A stretch of DNA of 64,000 nt from Desulfosporosinus sp. HMP52 (GTDB lineage Bacteria; Bacillota; Desulfitobacteriia; Desulfitobacteriales; Desulfitobacteriaceae). The notes under the pieces were generated by a model that was not told the origin of the DNA, did not search any database, and was given only the letters and a program-made list of their open reading frames with translations. The DNA is taken from the NCBI RefSeq assembly GCF_000765145.1, contig NZ_JMGA01000002.1, positions 87,837-151,836 of the forward strand. The letters are read 5' to 3'. Below, piece after piece: positions 9,107 to 17,100 of this stretch; the stretch's first letter is position 1, and each line of letters opens with the position of its first letter. The translations under genes were made by a program, and so were the position numbers.

Positions 9107-10315
9107 TCACTGTATTATTACGCGGTAATAATTTTCTTCGAGGAGCTTTTTGAGGGTCATGACCTGAGCTGCGTCGATGGTCTCTAACTCCAGTTCTACC
9201 TTTGCGTAACTGATGGGTATATCTAAGGTTTCTCGCCGATGTGAAACGGCAAGCACATTCGCCCCCTTACTCGCAATTAACTGTAAGAGTTGGGCTAGAG
9301 CACCGGGGCGATCACTAATAACAGTCGTAAGAAAGCACTTCCGACCATTTTTAACGAGTCCTTTGTCAATGGTGCGAGCCAGGATATTAACATCGACGTT
9401 GCCGCCGCTTAGAACTGCAACGATTTTGCGATTTTTGTAATGTGTCAACCTATGTATTATTCCCGCAGCAGAGGCGGCCCCTGCGCCTTCGGAAACAACT
9501 TTAGCACTCTCTAGGAATAATAACATTGTACTGGCAATTTCATCCTCATCGACGGCTACTATATCGTCAACATATTTACTTACAAGTTCAAAGGTAAGTT
9601 TACCAGGTGTTTTAACAGCAATCCCATCAGCAATGCTTGGAGTTCCATTAACTGTAATTAGGTGCTTGTTGTTAATCGATTCTAGCATTGAAGGATTATT
9701 TTTACTTTGGACACCGACAATCTTGATGGCTGGATTTATAGTTTTGAGTGCCAGGGCAACACCTGATATTAATCCGCCTCCACCAATTGGCAAGACGACA
9801 ACTTCGACATCAGGCAGATCATCAAGAATTTCCAAGGCGATAGTCCCTTGCCCGGCAATCACCAGTGGGTCATTAAAGGGGTGTATAAATGTTGCTTGGG
9901 TTTCCGCCTGAATGCGTCGTGCTTCATTGTAGGCCTCATCGTATGCTTCGCCGTGCAGAATAACTTCTGCACCATACTTGCGTGTGGCAGTTACTTTGGA
10001 AAGGGGAGCGTGCAAAGGCATGACAATTTTTGCTTCGATTCCGTAAATTGCGGCGGCTACTGCCACCCCTTGAGCATGGTTGCCAGCTGAAGATGCGATC
10101 ACACCCAGTGCCTTTTCTTGGTCAGTCAAGTTAGCAATTCTATTGTACGCTCCTCTAATCTTGAAAGACCCGGTGCGTTGTAGATTTTCCATCTTGACGA
10201 AGACCTGATTACCACTCATATTACTTAAACGAGGATTAAATACTAAAGCTGTTTTATAGGATACTCCTTGGAGCGTAGTTTTGGCATTTTTAATATCTGC
10301 TAGAGAAATATTCAT
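9107..10315 (-). CDS. ilvA: Threonine ammonia-lyase with C-terminal ACT domain
   Basis: A 402-residue PLP enzyme that deaminates threonine to 2-oxobutanoate, the first step to isoleucine. PLP-binding Lys52 is in RTGSFKIRG, the glycine loop is PIGGGGLISG, and the C-terminal ~75 residues (from CFLTTVISDRPGALAQL) form an ACT domain. This short form with one ACT domain differs from the ~510-residue E. coli biosynthetic enzyme and is common in Firmicutes. The ATG has GGAAGGAA upstream. It stands alone, with a FadR-type regulator upstream on the same strand. Catabolic use cannot be excluded. Confidence 0.92.
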   Translation of the reverse strand: MNISLADIKNAKTTLQGVSYKTALVFNPRLSNMSGNQVFVKMENLQRTGSFKIRGAYNRIANLTDQEKALGVIASSAGNHAQGVAVAAAIYGIEAKIVMPLHAPLSKVTATRKYGAEVILHGEAYDEAYNEARRIQAETQATFIHPFNDPLVIAGQGTIALEILDDLPDVEVVVLPIGGGGLISGVALALKTINPAIKIVGVQSKNNPSMLESINNKHLITVNGTPSIADGIAVKTPGKLTFELVSKYVDDIVAVDEDEIASTMLLFLESAKVVSEGAGAASAAGIIHRLTHYKNRKIVAVLSGGNVDVNILARTIDKGLVKNGRKCFLTTVISDRPGALAQLLQLIASKGANVLAVSHRRETLDIPISYAKVELELETIDAAQVMTLKKLLEENYYRVIIQ

Positions 10316-10485
10316 AGAGTGGTTCCTTCCCTTGTAATTTATATATTCAAGCTATGTGAACATGAAATTACCTTAGTTTGTTCATTCGGAGTATGATCTA
10401 TGAGAAAAAATCATTTTTGCCCACCTCGCAGCTCAAACCGCACGGATTGGCAATGCGAGCAGGACATTGAAACGCATCCTTACGT

Positions 10486-10530
10486 ACATAAAGATAGTCA
10501 GAACATCCAGTGTTCTGACTATCTTTATGT
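10486..10530. repeat. Perfect 20-bp inverted repeat with 5-base loop
   Basis: ACATAAAGATAGTCAGAACA at 10486-10505 is exactly complementary to 10511-10530, with loop TCCAG. It lies between the GntR gene stop and ilvA, both on the minus strand. Neither side carries the T run expected of an intrinsic terminator: on the minus strand it is followed by ACGTAAGG. It may be an RNA hairpin that protects or ends the regulator transcript, or a small mobile palindrome. Confidence 0.85.
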
Positions 10531-10562
10531 GCATATTTTATAAGTTTAACTATAACCCATTA

Positions 10563-11246
10563 TTATTCAGTGATTCCAAAGCCTCTCATAGCGTGTATTA
10601 TGTGGAGTTTCATTGCGGTTTTTGCTCCTTCAGCATCTCTTTTTGATAAAAACTCCATAATCATACGATGATCATTCAAAGTGTTTTGAATCATTTCTTC
10701 ATTTGTGTCAGATAATAGAACTCCCTTGTCAATCGCTTGATAGAGGATAGGCATCAGCCGATTCATAAATTCATTGTGGGTCGCCTTAGCTATGGATTTG
10801 TGAAATGCTTGCTCTGCCTCGGTTCGATCTTCCTTTTTTAGAATTAATTCTTCTTCGAGTCTGCCATAATATAAAATTCGTTCCAGTTCCCTATCGTTGG
10901 CCCGTTTAGCTGCATAATAGGCTGATTGAGGCTCAAAGATCAGACGCATTTCATAGAGATCCTTTACGTCTGGTTGGAGTGTGGAAAGTTCTTTAAGGCC
11001 TAAATCTTCATTCAAATCAAGATTATTCTTAACAAAGGTGCCTTTACCACGATAAATCTCTAAAACATTATGTGCAACTAAAATACGGATAGCTTCGCGT
11101 AACGTAGTGCGGCTAACTTGTAGAACTTCAGATAGTTCAATTTCGTTAGGGAGTTTGTCTCCTGAGCTGAATTTCTTATCTATAGTAATCATTGCCAGGA
11201 TATTATCCGCTACATTTTCTGCCAGACTTCTTTTTTTCCTTGTCAT
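10563..11246 (-). CDS. GntR-family regulator, FadR subfamily
   Basis: A 227-residue repressor or activator. The N-terminal winged helix (about residues 8-75) includes the GntR signature LPNEIELSEVLQVSRTTLRE and ends in a wing with YRGKGTFV. The remaining ~150 residues form an all-helical FCD ligand-binding domain with metal-type histidines (FHKSIAKATHNE, then LNDHRMI and HIIHAM). Family members respond to organic acids or acyl compounds. It lies upstream of ilvA on the same strand, but a long hairpin and about 250 bases separate them, so control of ilvA is uncertain. The start has a G-rich stretch upstream rather than a classical AGGAGG. Confidence 0.88.
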   Translation of the reverse strand: MTRKKRSLAENVADNILAMITIDKKFSSGDKLPNEIELSEVLQVSRTTLREAIRILVAHNVLEIYRGKGTFVKNNLDLNEDLGLKELSTLQPDVKDLYEMRLIFEPQSAYYAAKRANDRELERILYYGRLEEELILKKEDRTEAEQAFHKSIAKATHNEFMNRLMPILYQAIDKGVLLSDTNEEMIQNTLNDHRMIMEFLSKRDAEGAKTAMKLHIIHAMRGFGITE

Positions 11247-11341
11247 GACGGCCCCCCCTAAAGTGAATACTATTAATACTGTATCCCAATATCTTTAAAA
11301 AGCAAGTCTAAATTCCTAAGTTTATAAATTGATAAATTCAA

Positions 11342-11390
11342 AACAAAAAGGCAACCATCAATTCATTAACTTGATGATGCCCTTTTTGTT
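11342..11390 (-). terminator. Intrinsic terminator downstream of the two-component operon
   Basis: On the minus strand, AACAAAAAGGGCATCATCAA pairs with the TTGATGG...CCTTTTTGTT arm around a short loop, and the 3' arm ends in TTTTTGTTTTG. It lies about 315 bases after the response-regulator stop. Confidence 0.75.
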
Positions 11391-11437
11391 AGCAGAGAGA
11401 CTTTGTATAATTCATCGTTTCTATGAAATTTAACAAG

Positions 11438-11630
11438 TTAAACTAAATTTTCAAAAGCAGATCCATTAAGCGTTGAGAATTGATTTTTGGATGTTTCATA
11501 GGCTTCTATGGCATCATCCATTAGGAATGTTGACTCTTCTTTGCTCTTGTAGTGCTTTTATTGTTTTCGATATAGTGACTATTCAGTAAGGATGATGCTT
11601 CTGAACTGATGGATGAAATGAACCTATAAG
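11438..11630 (-). pseudogene. Possible frameshifted small gene
   Basis: On the minus strand a good ribosome site (AAAGGAGG, 11631-11639) is followed by a coding-like stretch without a proper start codon. One frame reads AYRFISSISSEASSLLNSHY and runs to a stop; an adjacent frame takes over with KEESTFLMDDAIEAYETSK and ends at the TAA at 11438-11440. Together they look like one short helical protein broken by a frameshift. The product is not recognised, and a chance pattern is possible. Confidence 0.3.
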
Positions 11631-11705
11631 CCTCCTTTACTTTTTATAAGTTTCTTTAGTTATCGATTGTAATTCTTTGAGTTAAGTTTGAAAACGCTTA
11701 AGTTG

Positions 11706-13058
11706 TTACTTAAAGTTTAAGCCATGCTTATTTAGGCGGTATAGGAGAGTTGGACGAGAAATCCCCAGATACTTTGCAGTCCTGGTCTGGTTATAATTAT
11801 TCTTCTCTAAGGCTTTAATTATTAGACGTTTCTCTAACTCTTCTAGAGAAAAACCTCCTTCAGGAAGATTGATGATAGGATCTGAAGTGGCCTTCTCAAA
11901 GTTCTCTAGTAACTCGCTGGGCAGATGTATTGGCAGAATTTCATTGTTTTGGCAAACAATGAGTGGTCTTTCAATGGCATTTTGCAATTCTCTTATGTTA
12001 CCTGGCCAATCATATCGAGTCAGAATTTTCATGGCTTCAGGAGAGATCTTCTTTGTATGGGAAGGATCAAATTTTCCTAAGAAATGATTAACTAAGAGAG
12101 GGATATCGTCTTTACGCAATCTTAAAGGCGGCATTTTGATTTGCATCACGTTTAAGCGATAATAGAGATCTTCCCTTAAGGTTCCACTAGCTATGGCTGT
12201 GGAAAGTTCAGCGTTAGTGGTAGCAATGACCCTTACATCGATTGGTATTGTTTCGGTTCCCCCGACTCTTTCAAAACATCTTTCCTGTAAGACCCTGAGT
12301 AATTTTACTTGCATGCTTATCGGCATGTCGTCGATTTCGTCTAAGAGGATTGTACCTTTATCAGCCATCTCGAAACGGCCTTTTTTTCTAGTTGTCGCAC
12401 CGGTAAAAGCCCCCTTTTCATGCCCAAATAGTTCACTTTCCAACAGGTGTTCAGGAAGAGCGGCACAGTTCACCGCTATAAAGGGCATATTTGCCCGGTT
12501 ACTGGCTTTGTGGATTTCTACAGCTGCAACCTCTTTACCGGTTCCGCTTTCGCCGGTTATCAAAACTGTTGCATTAGTTTTGGCAACCTGCTGTATTAAT
12601 AGGGCAACTCCTTTAATGGCATCACTTTGCCCAATCATTTTCCCGTATTTCTCGCCTAACTCTTGACGCAGGTAACTTACTTCAAGTTCCAAATTAGATA
12701 AATGCAGAGCCTGTTTCACTTGGATTTTTAATTCGTCCAGTTTAAAAGGTTTGGTTATATAATCGGTAGCCCCAATTTTCATAGCTTCAATGGCGGTCTC
12801 AATAGTTCCGTGAGCAGTAATCATAATCACCGGCATATTTGGGTTTATGCCTTTGAGCCTTTTTAAAACTTCTAGGCCATCAATATCAGGCATCTTCAAG
12901 TCTAGAATAACCGTAGATGGTTCGGTTTCAAGTGCCAATTCAATACCTTGTAAACCCCTTGTTGCAGTAACAACTTGATATCCCTCGTGACTTAACGCCC
13001 TCTCTAAGGCCCAACACATTCTCTCTTCATCATCAATTACCAAAATTCTTGGAATCAA
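11706..13058 (-). CDS. Sigma-54-dependent NtrC-family response regulator
   Basis: A 450-residue protein with three parts: a receiver domain (about 1-120, phosphoacceptor Asp in VILDLKMPD and conserved Lys in ITKPFKL), an AAA+ sigma-54 activator domain (about 140-375, Walker A GESGTGKE, GAFTGA loop that contacts sigma-54, arginine-finger region) and a C-terminal Fis-type helix-turn-helix (NYNQTRTAKYLGISRPTLLYRL). TTG at 13058 is preferred over GTG at 13067, which would sit 1 base from the TTAGGAG ribosome site. The histidine kinase lies just upstream on the same strand. A sigma-54 promoter with two palindromes is found beyond the kinase. Confidence 0.95.
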   Translation of the reverse strand: MIPRILVIDDEERMCWALERALSHEGYQVVTATRGLQGIELALETEPSTVILDLKMPDIDGLEVLKRLKGINPNMPVIMITAHGTIETAIEAMKIGATDYITKPFKLDELKIQVKQALHLSNLELEVSYLRQELGEKYGKMIGQSDAIKGVALLIQQVAKTNATVLITGESGTGKEVAAVEIHKASNRANMPFIAVNCAALPEHLLESELFGHEKGAFTGATTRKKGRFEMADKGTILLDEIDDMPISMQVKLLRVLQERCFERVGGTETIPIDVRVIATTNAELSTAIASGTLREDLYYRLNVMQIKMPPLRLRKDDIPLLVNHFLGKFDPSHTKKISPEAMKILTRYDWPGNIRELQNAIERPLIVCQNNEILPIHLPSELLENFEKATSDPIINLPEGGFSLEELEKRLIIKALEKNNYNQTRTAKYLGISRPTLLYRLNKHGLNFK

Positions 13059-13081
13059 GAATATCACTCTCCTAAGCAGAA

Positions 13082-14596
13082 TTAGGGTGTCACTGGTAGT
13101 TTAATTGTAAAGGTTGTGCCATTGTAAGGAGTGCTGTCCACTTCGATCATTCCACCATGCAGCTTAATGCTCTGATAAGAGATAGATAGGCCTAATCCGG
13201 TACCGGCTTGCTTAGTAGTAAAGAAGGGGTCAAATATTCTATGAATATCATCTCCCGAGATCCCTTCGCCTGTATCAGCCAAACTAACGATAACCATATC
13301 ATCCGTTTGTTTTGTTTTAATATCTAAATTACCACCGGAGGGCATAGCTTCAGCAGCGTTCACGATAATATTTACGAATACCTGTTTAATTTTTTCGGTA
13401 TCCGCCAAGATTTGTGGGAGCTTAGGATCTAGGTGAAGTTGAACTTTTACCTTTTGTTTTCTTAACATTGCTGCTGAAAATGATAGGACTCCCATAATTA
13501 GATCATTAATAGAACATTCTCGAATAGAAACCTTAGTCGGACGTCCAAAGTCTAACAGTTCTTGAATTACAGAGTCTTGTCTGTCCACTTGTTCATCAAT
13601 TGCCAGGGTGTATTCCTCGATACCGCTCATCTGAGAATATTCCTGTTTCATAAGGTCGACTAAAGTCTTAATAATGCCGATAGGATTTCGTAATTCATGA
13701 GCTACACCTGTAGCTAATTGTCCTAGAGCTATAAGATGTTCAGATTGCCTTAGTTGATCTTCCAAACGTTCCTTTTCACTTAAATTCTCGGCCATGCGAT
13801 TGACAGCCCGGGCCACCTCGCCCAATTCACCAGACATTTCCGGTAATAGGTGGTGTATATCATATTCCATACGGTGTAACCCTCTTTTCAAGCGATCTAC
13901 TCCAGTGGTAATATTGCGTATTGTTCTTAGAGTAGCAAACATGACTAAGGCTAATACGCCTAATGTAAAATACCGGAGTAATTTTCGATAGAAGCTGCTT
14001 TGATAAAAAAAGGGGTTAAGGCGTTCCCCGGCCCACATAACTGCAACCACTTTTCCTTTTAGGACAACGGGTGAAATGTATTCTACAACTTGATCATCAA
14101 AGGACCCGGAGATTCGAAAGAGCGGCTCTTTACCCATTTCTGCAGCTACAAGGCCCGATTTGGTACTGGCGAATATTTCTTTCTCTCTCTGGGTTTCTTC
14201 GTCGGGGGATAGGTTTCGATAATTATGTAAAAAACCCAATACTGTAATCTTTTCTGCTTGCGGAACATATAAACCGAAGCGAATACCAGAATTTGACGGA
14301 ATATAAGGTTCTACAACTTTTGTGAACTCGTTGTGAAGAAGGTTAGGGGATAAACCTTCAGGTTCAAACCCCAAAGAGTCAAGATTTACAGAGAGTTCTT
14401 GATTAGTGCTTTTTACTAAAGCCGCAAGCCTCTGTTCCTTATCAAAAAAGATTACTTGGTCAGTTTGAGAAGCAAAGAAAATGTCGTACATTAAGGCTAA
14501 TAAAGGGATGAGCATAATGAATGCAAAAATTGTAACCAGCTGATTGGTAAGGCTTTTTCTCTTGAACGATGATAGGAAATCCTTATGGATGCCCAA
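13082..14596 (-). CDS. Membrane sensor histidine kinase
   Basis: About 504 residues. One membrane helix near the N-terminus (LVTIFAFIMLIPLLALMY), an extracytoplasmic sensor of about 150 residues (single-Cache-like), a second membrane helix near residue 215, a HAMP domain, then the kinase core: H-box HELRNP, N-box NIIVNAAEAM, G1 DTGEGI and GTGLGLSIS. TTG at 14596 is chosen because GGAGG lies 10 bases upstream; the frame remains open to a TTG at 14620. It forms an operon with the NtrC-type regulator. The ligand is unknown; the divergent exporter suggests sulfur oxyanion or other anion stress. Confidence 0.92.
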   Translation of the reverse strand: MGIHKDFLSSFKRKSLTNQLVTIFAFIMLIPLLALMYDIFFASQTDQVIFFDKEQRLAALVKSTNQELSVNLDSLGFEPEGLSPNLLHNEFTKVVEPYIPSNSGIRFGLYVPQAEKITVLGFLHNYRNLSPDEETQREKEIFASTKSGLVAAEMGKEPLFRISGSFDDQVVEYISPVVLKGKVVAVMWAGERLNPFFYQSSFYRKLLRYFTLGVLALVMFATLRTIRNITTGVDRLKRGLHRMEYDIHHLLPEMSGELGEVARAVNRMAENLSEKERLEDQLRQSEHLIALGQLATGVAHELRNPIGIIKTLVDLMKQEYSQMSGIEEYTLAIDEQVDRQDSVIQELLDFGRPTKVSIRECSINDLIMGVLSFSAAMLRKQKVKVQLHLDPKLPQILADTEKIKQVFVNIIVNAAEAMPSGGNLDIKTKQTDDMVIVSLADTGEGISGDDIHRIFDPFFTTKQAGTGLGLSISYQSIKLHGGMIEVDSTPYNGTTFTIKLPVTP

Positions 14597-14655
14597 AACA
14601 AAGCCACCTCCAACTACCAATGGGTTCTATTAGTGAATTATATAATACATTTGAC

Positions 14656-14671
14656 TGTAGCAAATGATACA
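14656..14671. promoter_or_regulatory. Upstream activator palindrome 1
   Basis: TGTAGCAAATGATACA is a near-perfect dyad and shares its core with the palindrome at 14770-14785. It lies between the kinase start and the divergent sigma-54 promoter, where an NtrC-type activator would bind. Confidence 0.65.
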
Positions 14672-14769
14672 TGTAGGCGGAATTTAAAGAAAACATCTAA
14701 TAATCTAAGCAATAGGGAGAAATAATCAGGTTAATCAAAGAATTTATTGTTACTATTTAAATGGGGGAG

Positions 14770-14785
14770 TATAGCATTTGCTACA
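14770..14785. promoter_or_regulatory. Upstream activator palindrome 2
   Basis: TATAGCATTTGCTACA contains the perfect dyad TAGCA-TT-TGCTA and is the inverted form of the site at 14656-14671. It ends about 52 bases before the -24 element. Confidence 0.65.
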
Positions 14786-14837
14786 CTTCTTTTTTTAATG
14801 GTCATAATAAAAGCACAGAATATCAGCTAATTGACGT

Positions 14838-14852
14838 TGGCACAGTATTTGC
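14838..14852 (+). promoter_or_regulatory. Sigma-54 (-24/-12) promoter
   Basis: TGGCACAGTATTTGC matches the TGGCAC-N5-TTGC consensus exactly, with GG at 14839-14840 and GC at 14851-14852 at the required distance. It drives the three-gene unit that starts at 14941, and the adjacent NtrC-type pair is the likely activator. Confidence 0.9.
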
Positions 14853-14940
14853 TATATAGAGAATTATATCACAAACTAAGGAGGGGGGATATCTCTTTAA
14901 GTCTAGGTTTTTTACACTAAACAACAAAGGAGAGATTGGT

Positions 14941-15171
14941 ATGAGTGAAGCGGTAAAAACGAGCTCTTTAAAAACTATCGTCTATCTGGGATTATCGATC
15001 TGTGCGTATGTATTGATTTTCTTTAATATTGATCAATTAAATGGTTTCTATTTAAGCAAAGGAATTATTCCAGCTGTTTGCCTTTTAGGCACTGTCATCG
15101 GAATCGCTTTTTTGTACGGGACAGCGATATCTCATACTCTAAGCATACTAGGCTTAGAAAGCAAACATTAG
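14941..15171 (+). CDS. Small two-helix membrane protein
   Basis: A 76-residue protein of unknown family. Two hydrophobic stretches (about residues 13-29 and 40-62) flank a short polar loop with the sequence DQLNGFYLSKG; no Cys or obvious catalytic residue is present. AAAGGAGAG precedes the ATG. It is the first gene after the sigma-54 promoter and lies 16 bases before the TauE/SafE exporter, so it may be an accessory subunit of that transporter. The function is not known. Confidence 0.8.
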   Translation: MSEAVKTSSLKTIVYLGLSICAYVLIFFNIDQLNGFYLSKGIIPAVCLLGTVIGIAFLYGTAISHTLSILGLESKH

Positions 15172-15187
15172 AAAGGGGGCTTCACCT

Positions 15188-16285
15188 ATGGCTGGAGAAG
15201 CGGTTAATCTAGTTGGAGAGGTTATGCGGTTTATAGATATTACTCCTAAAACAGGACTATCTATGATAGGGCTTGGTTTTCTAGGAGGGACATTAAGTGG
15301 CTTTTTAGGAAGTGGTGGTGCCTTTGTAATGACACCAGGCATGATGGCCTTGGGAGTTCCTGGTATCGCAGCAGTAAGTACAAATCTTGCTCACAAATTT
15401 GGTAAGGCAATGGTTGGGGCAAGGAAGCACTCTAAGATGGGCAATGTAGATGTTAAGCTTGGCGTGTTTATGGTTGCTTTTCTTTTACTTGGAGTTAGGT
15501 TGGCAGTTATTCTAAATGAGTCAATCTTCGCCAGTATGGGTAAGGAAGGTTCGAACTTGTATATTAGTGTAGTTTTTGTGGTTCTGTTATCCGGTCTCTC
15601 GGTTTTTATTTTAAGAGATATTTCCAAGCCAAACTCTAAGAAGGGTTCAAGTGAACCGTCGGGATTGGCTGCTAAATTATCAAGCTTAAATATTCCTCCT
15701 ATGATTTATTTTAAAGTTGCTAATGTTCGTGTCTCCTTATGGCTCGTTGCTATTATCGGTTTGGCAACCGGATGGTTAGCTGGAACCGTAGGTGTAGGAG
15801 GATTTATTGGAGTTCCAGCCATGATATATCTGCTAGGTATCCCTACAATGGTGGCTGCAGGGACAGAATTATTCCTAGCTATTTTCTCAGGCGCCTCAGG
15901 TTCCTTTCAGTATGCCATGAATGGTTTTGTCGATATTCGGCTAGTGTTACTACTGTATTTGGGATCTCTATTAGGACTCCACATTGGCGCCAATGCCACT
16001 AAAATGGTTACTGAATTACAAATTAAATTTGTAATGGCTATGGTCATTGGCATGTCTGCTTTAAGCAGAGCCTTCGCTATTCCTAAATATCTGACTGACC
16101 TGCATATGATGAACCTATCTAATGGAGTGGCTGGTTTTCTTGATTTGGCAGCTACAGTTACTCTGTACGGTGGTGCTATTATAGGCGTATTGATGATAAT
16201 TAGGTATATCGTGCTATACAAACAGGCCTCAAAAGTAAACTCGCTGAGTTCGGTACAGAGTAAACTTAAGCGTGATCTTGCTTAG
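15188..16285 (+). CDS. TauE/SafE-family membrane exporter
   Basis: A 365-residue multi-pass protein made of two related halves. Each half has a glycine-rich signature: GFLGGTLSGFLGSGGAFVMTPGM in the first (about residues 30-52) and GWLAGTVGVGGFIGVPAMIY in the second, as in TauE/SafE transporters for sulfite, sulfoacetate and similar organosulfur anions. GGGGG precedes the ATG. It sits between the small membrane protein and a UspA protein under sigma-54 control. Substrate is unproven; a sulfite or related exporter is the family-based guess. Confidence 0.9.
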   Translation: MAGEAVNLVGEVMRFIDITPKTGLSMIGLGFLGGTLSGFLGSGGAFVMTPGMMALGVPGIAAVSTNLAHKFGKAMVGARKHSKMGNVDVKLGVFMVAFLLLGVRLAVILNESIFASMGKEGSNLYISVVFVVLLSGLSVFILRDISKPNSKKGSSEPSGLAAKLSSLNIPPMIYFKVANVRVSLWLVAIIGLATGWLAGTVGVGGFIGVPAMIYLLGIPTMVAAGTELFLAIFSGASGSFQYAMNGFVDIRLVLLLYLGSLLGLHIGANATKMVTELQIKFVMAMVIGMSALSRAFAIPKYLTDLHMMNLSNGVAGFLDLAATVTLYGGAIIGVLMIIRYIVLYKQASKVNSLSSVQSKLKRDLA

Positions 16286-16326
16286 TTTAGCTTTCATTAA
16301 TTTCATAGATCGAGGTGATGATATAG

Positions 16327-16914
16327 ATGAATCAAGGAAATCTCTTTAAGGTACTTCTTTATTTTGACGGTACTCCGCATTCTTTGTCAGCTGCAGTTTA
16401 CACAGCAGATTTACTAAACAGAATACCTCATATGTCTCTAACTATCGTACATGCACAAGAGAGTATTGAGGGGGGATCTATACCGAAGGAATACAATTTG
16501 ATGGGGCTTTGGTCGTCAGACCTCTGCCCGATGAAACCAGAAGTTAATAAAGCAAGTCAGGATTCTAAGATTATAGCTAAAATTAATCAAATATTCTTTG
16601 AGGCGGGGCAGAATGTTAATCAAAAAGTTATCTTTGCTAATTCGAATATTCCAGATATCGTAGACGCAATCATTGATTATTCGACCAAACAGAGACATGA
16701 GTTGATCATCATGGGTACAAGAGGGCCAAGCAGCTTTAAGGGCTTAATGCATGGAAGTTTAGCACATAGTGTCCTGAATAAATCTAAAATACCGGTATTG
16801 CTGATTAAGAAACTGCCTCAGGAATTTATTGATGAGTTTTGCTCTTCTTCATCAGAAAAAAATGTTCGTCGCAAAGGGCGAAGAAATCATTTATATGAGG
16901 TGAAAACAATATAA
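16327..16914 (+). CDS. Universal stress protein (UspA family)
   Basis: A 195-residue protein with one Usp domain. The N-terminal strand KVLLYFDGTPHSLSA and the nucleotide-binding motif GTRGPSSFKGLMHGSLAHSV (G-2x-G-9x-G-S pattern) suggest an ATP-binding Usp. The C-terminal ~25 residues are a basic tail (RRKGRRNH) outside the domain. It is the last gene of the sigma-54 unit and is followed by a strong terminator. Usp genes are often paired with transporters, where they may act as regulators; this is an inference here. Confidence 0.88.
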   Translation: MNQGNLFKVLLYFDGTPHSLSAAVYTADLLNRIPHMSLTIVHAQESIEGGSIPKEYNLMGLWSSDLCPMKPEVNKASQDSKIIAKINQIFFEAGQNVNQKVIFANSNIPDIVDAIIDYSTKQRHELIIMGTRGPSSFKGLMHGSLAHSVLNKSKIPVLLIKKLPQEFIDEFCSSSSEKNVRRKGRRNHLYEVKTI

Positions 16915-16921
16915 TTGCATT

Positions 16922-16964
16922 CAGAAAAAGTCTAGGAGAGTAATAATCGCCTAGACTTTTTCTG
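16922..16964 (+). terminator. Terminator after the UspA gene
   Basis: A perfect 15-pair stem (CAGAAAAAGTCTAGG with CCTAGACTTTTTCTG), loop of 13. The T run is within the 3' arm. Confidence 0.8.
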
Positions 16965-17100
16965 TGGGTTCTTTACAGCTACACCTAGGGAATAGAATAG
17001 ATAATTAAAAGGATATGACTTAGAAAGGGAAAAGCTGTATAATATCCATGTAGATTATGTTAAAACCTGGATTTAATGTATGTATGGGGGTATTTTCTGA

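Noticed and set aside
12193..12666. A 157-codon plus-strand frame inside the NtrC-type regulator gene
   Set aside because: It is antisense to a clear AAA+ domain and its composition is that of a shadow frame.
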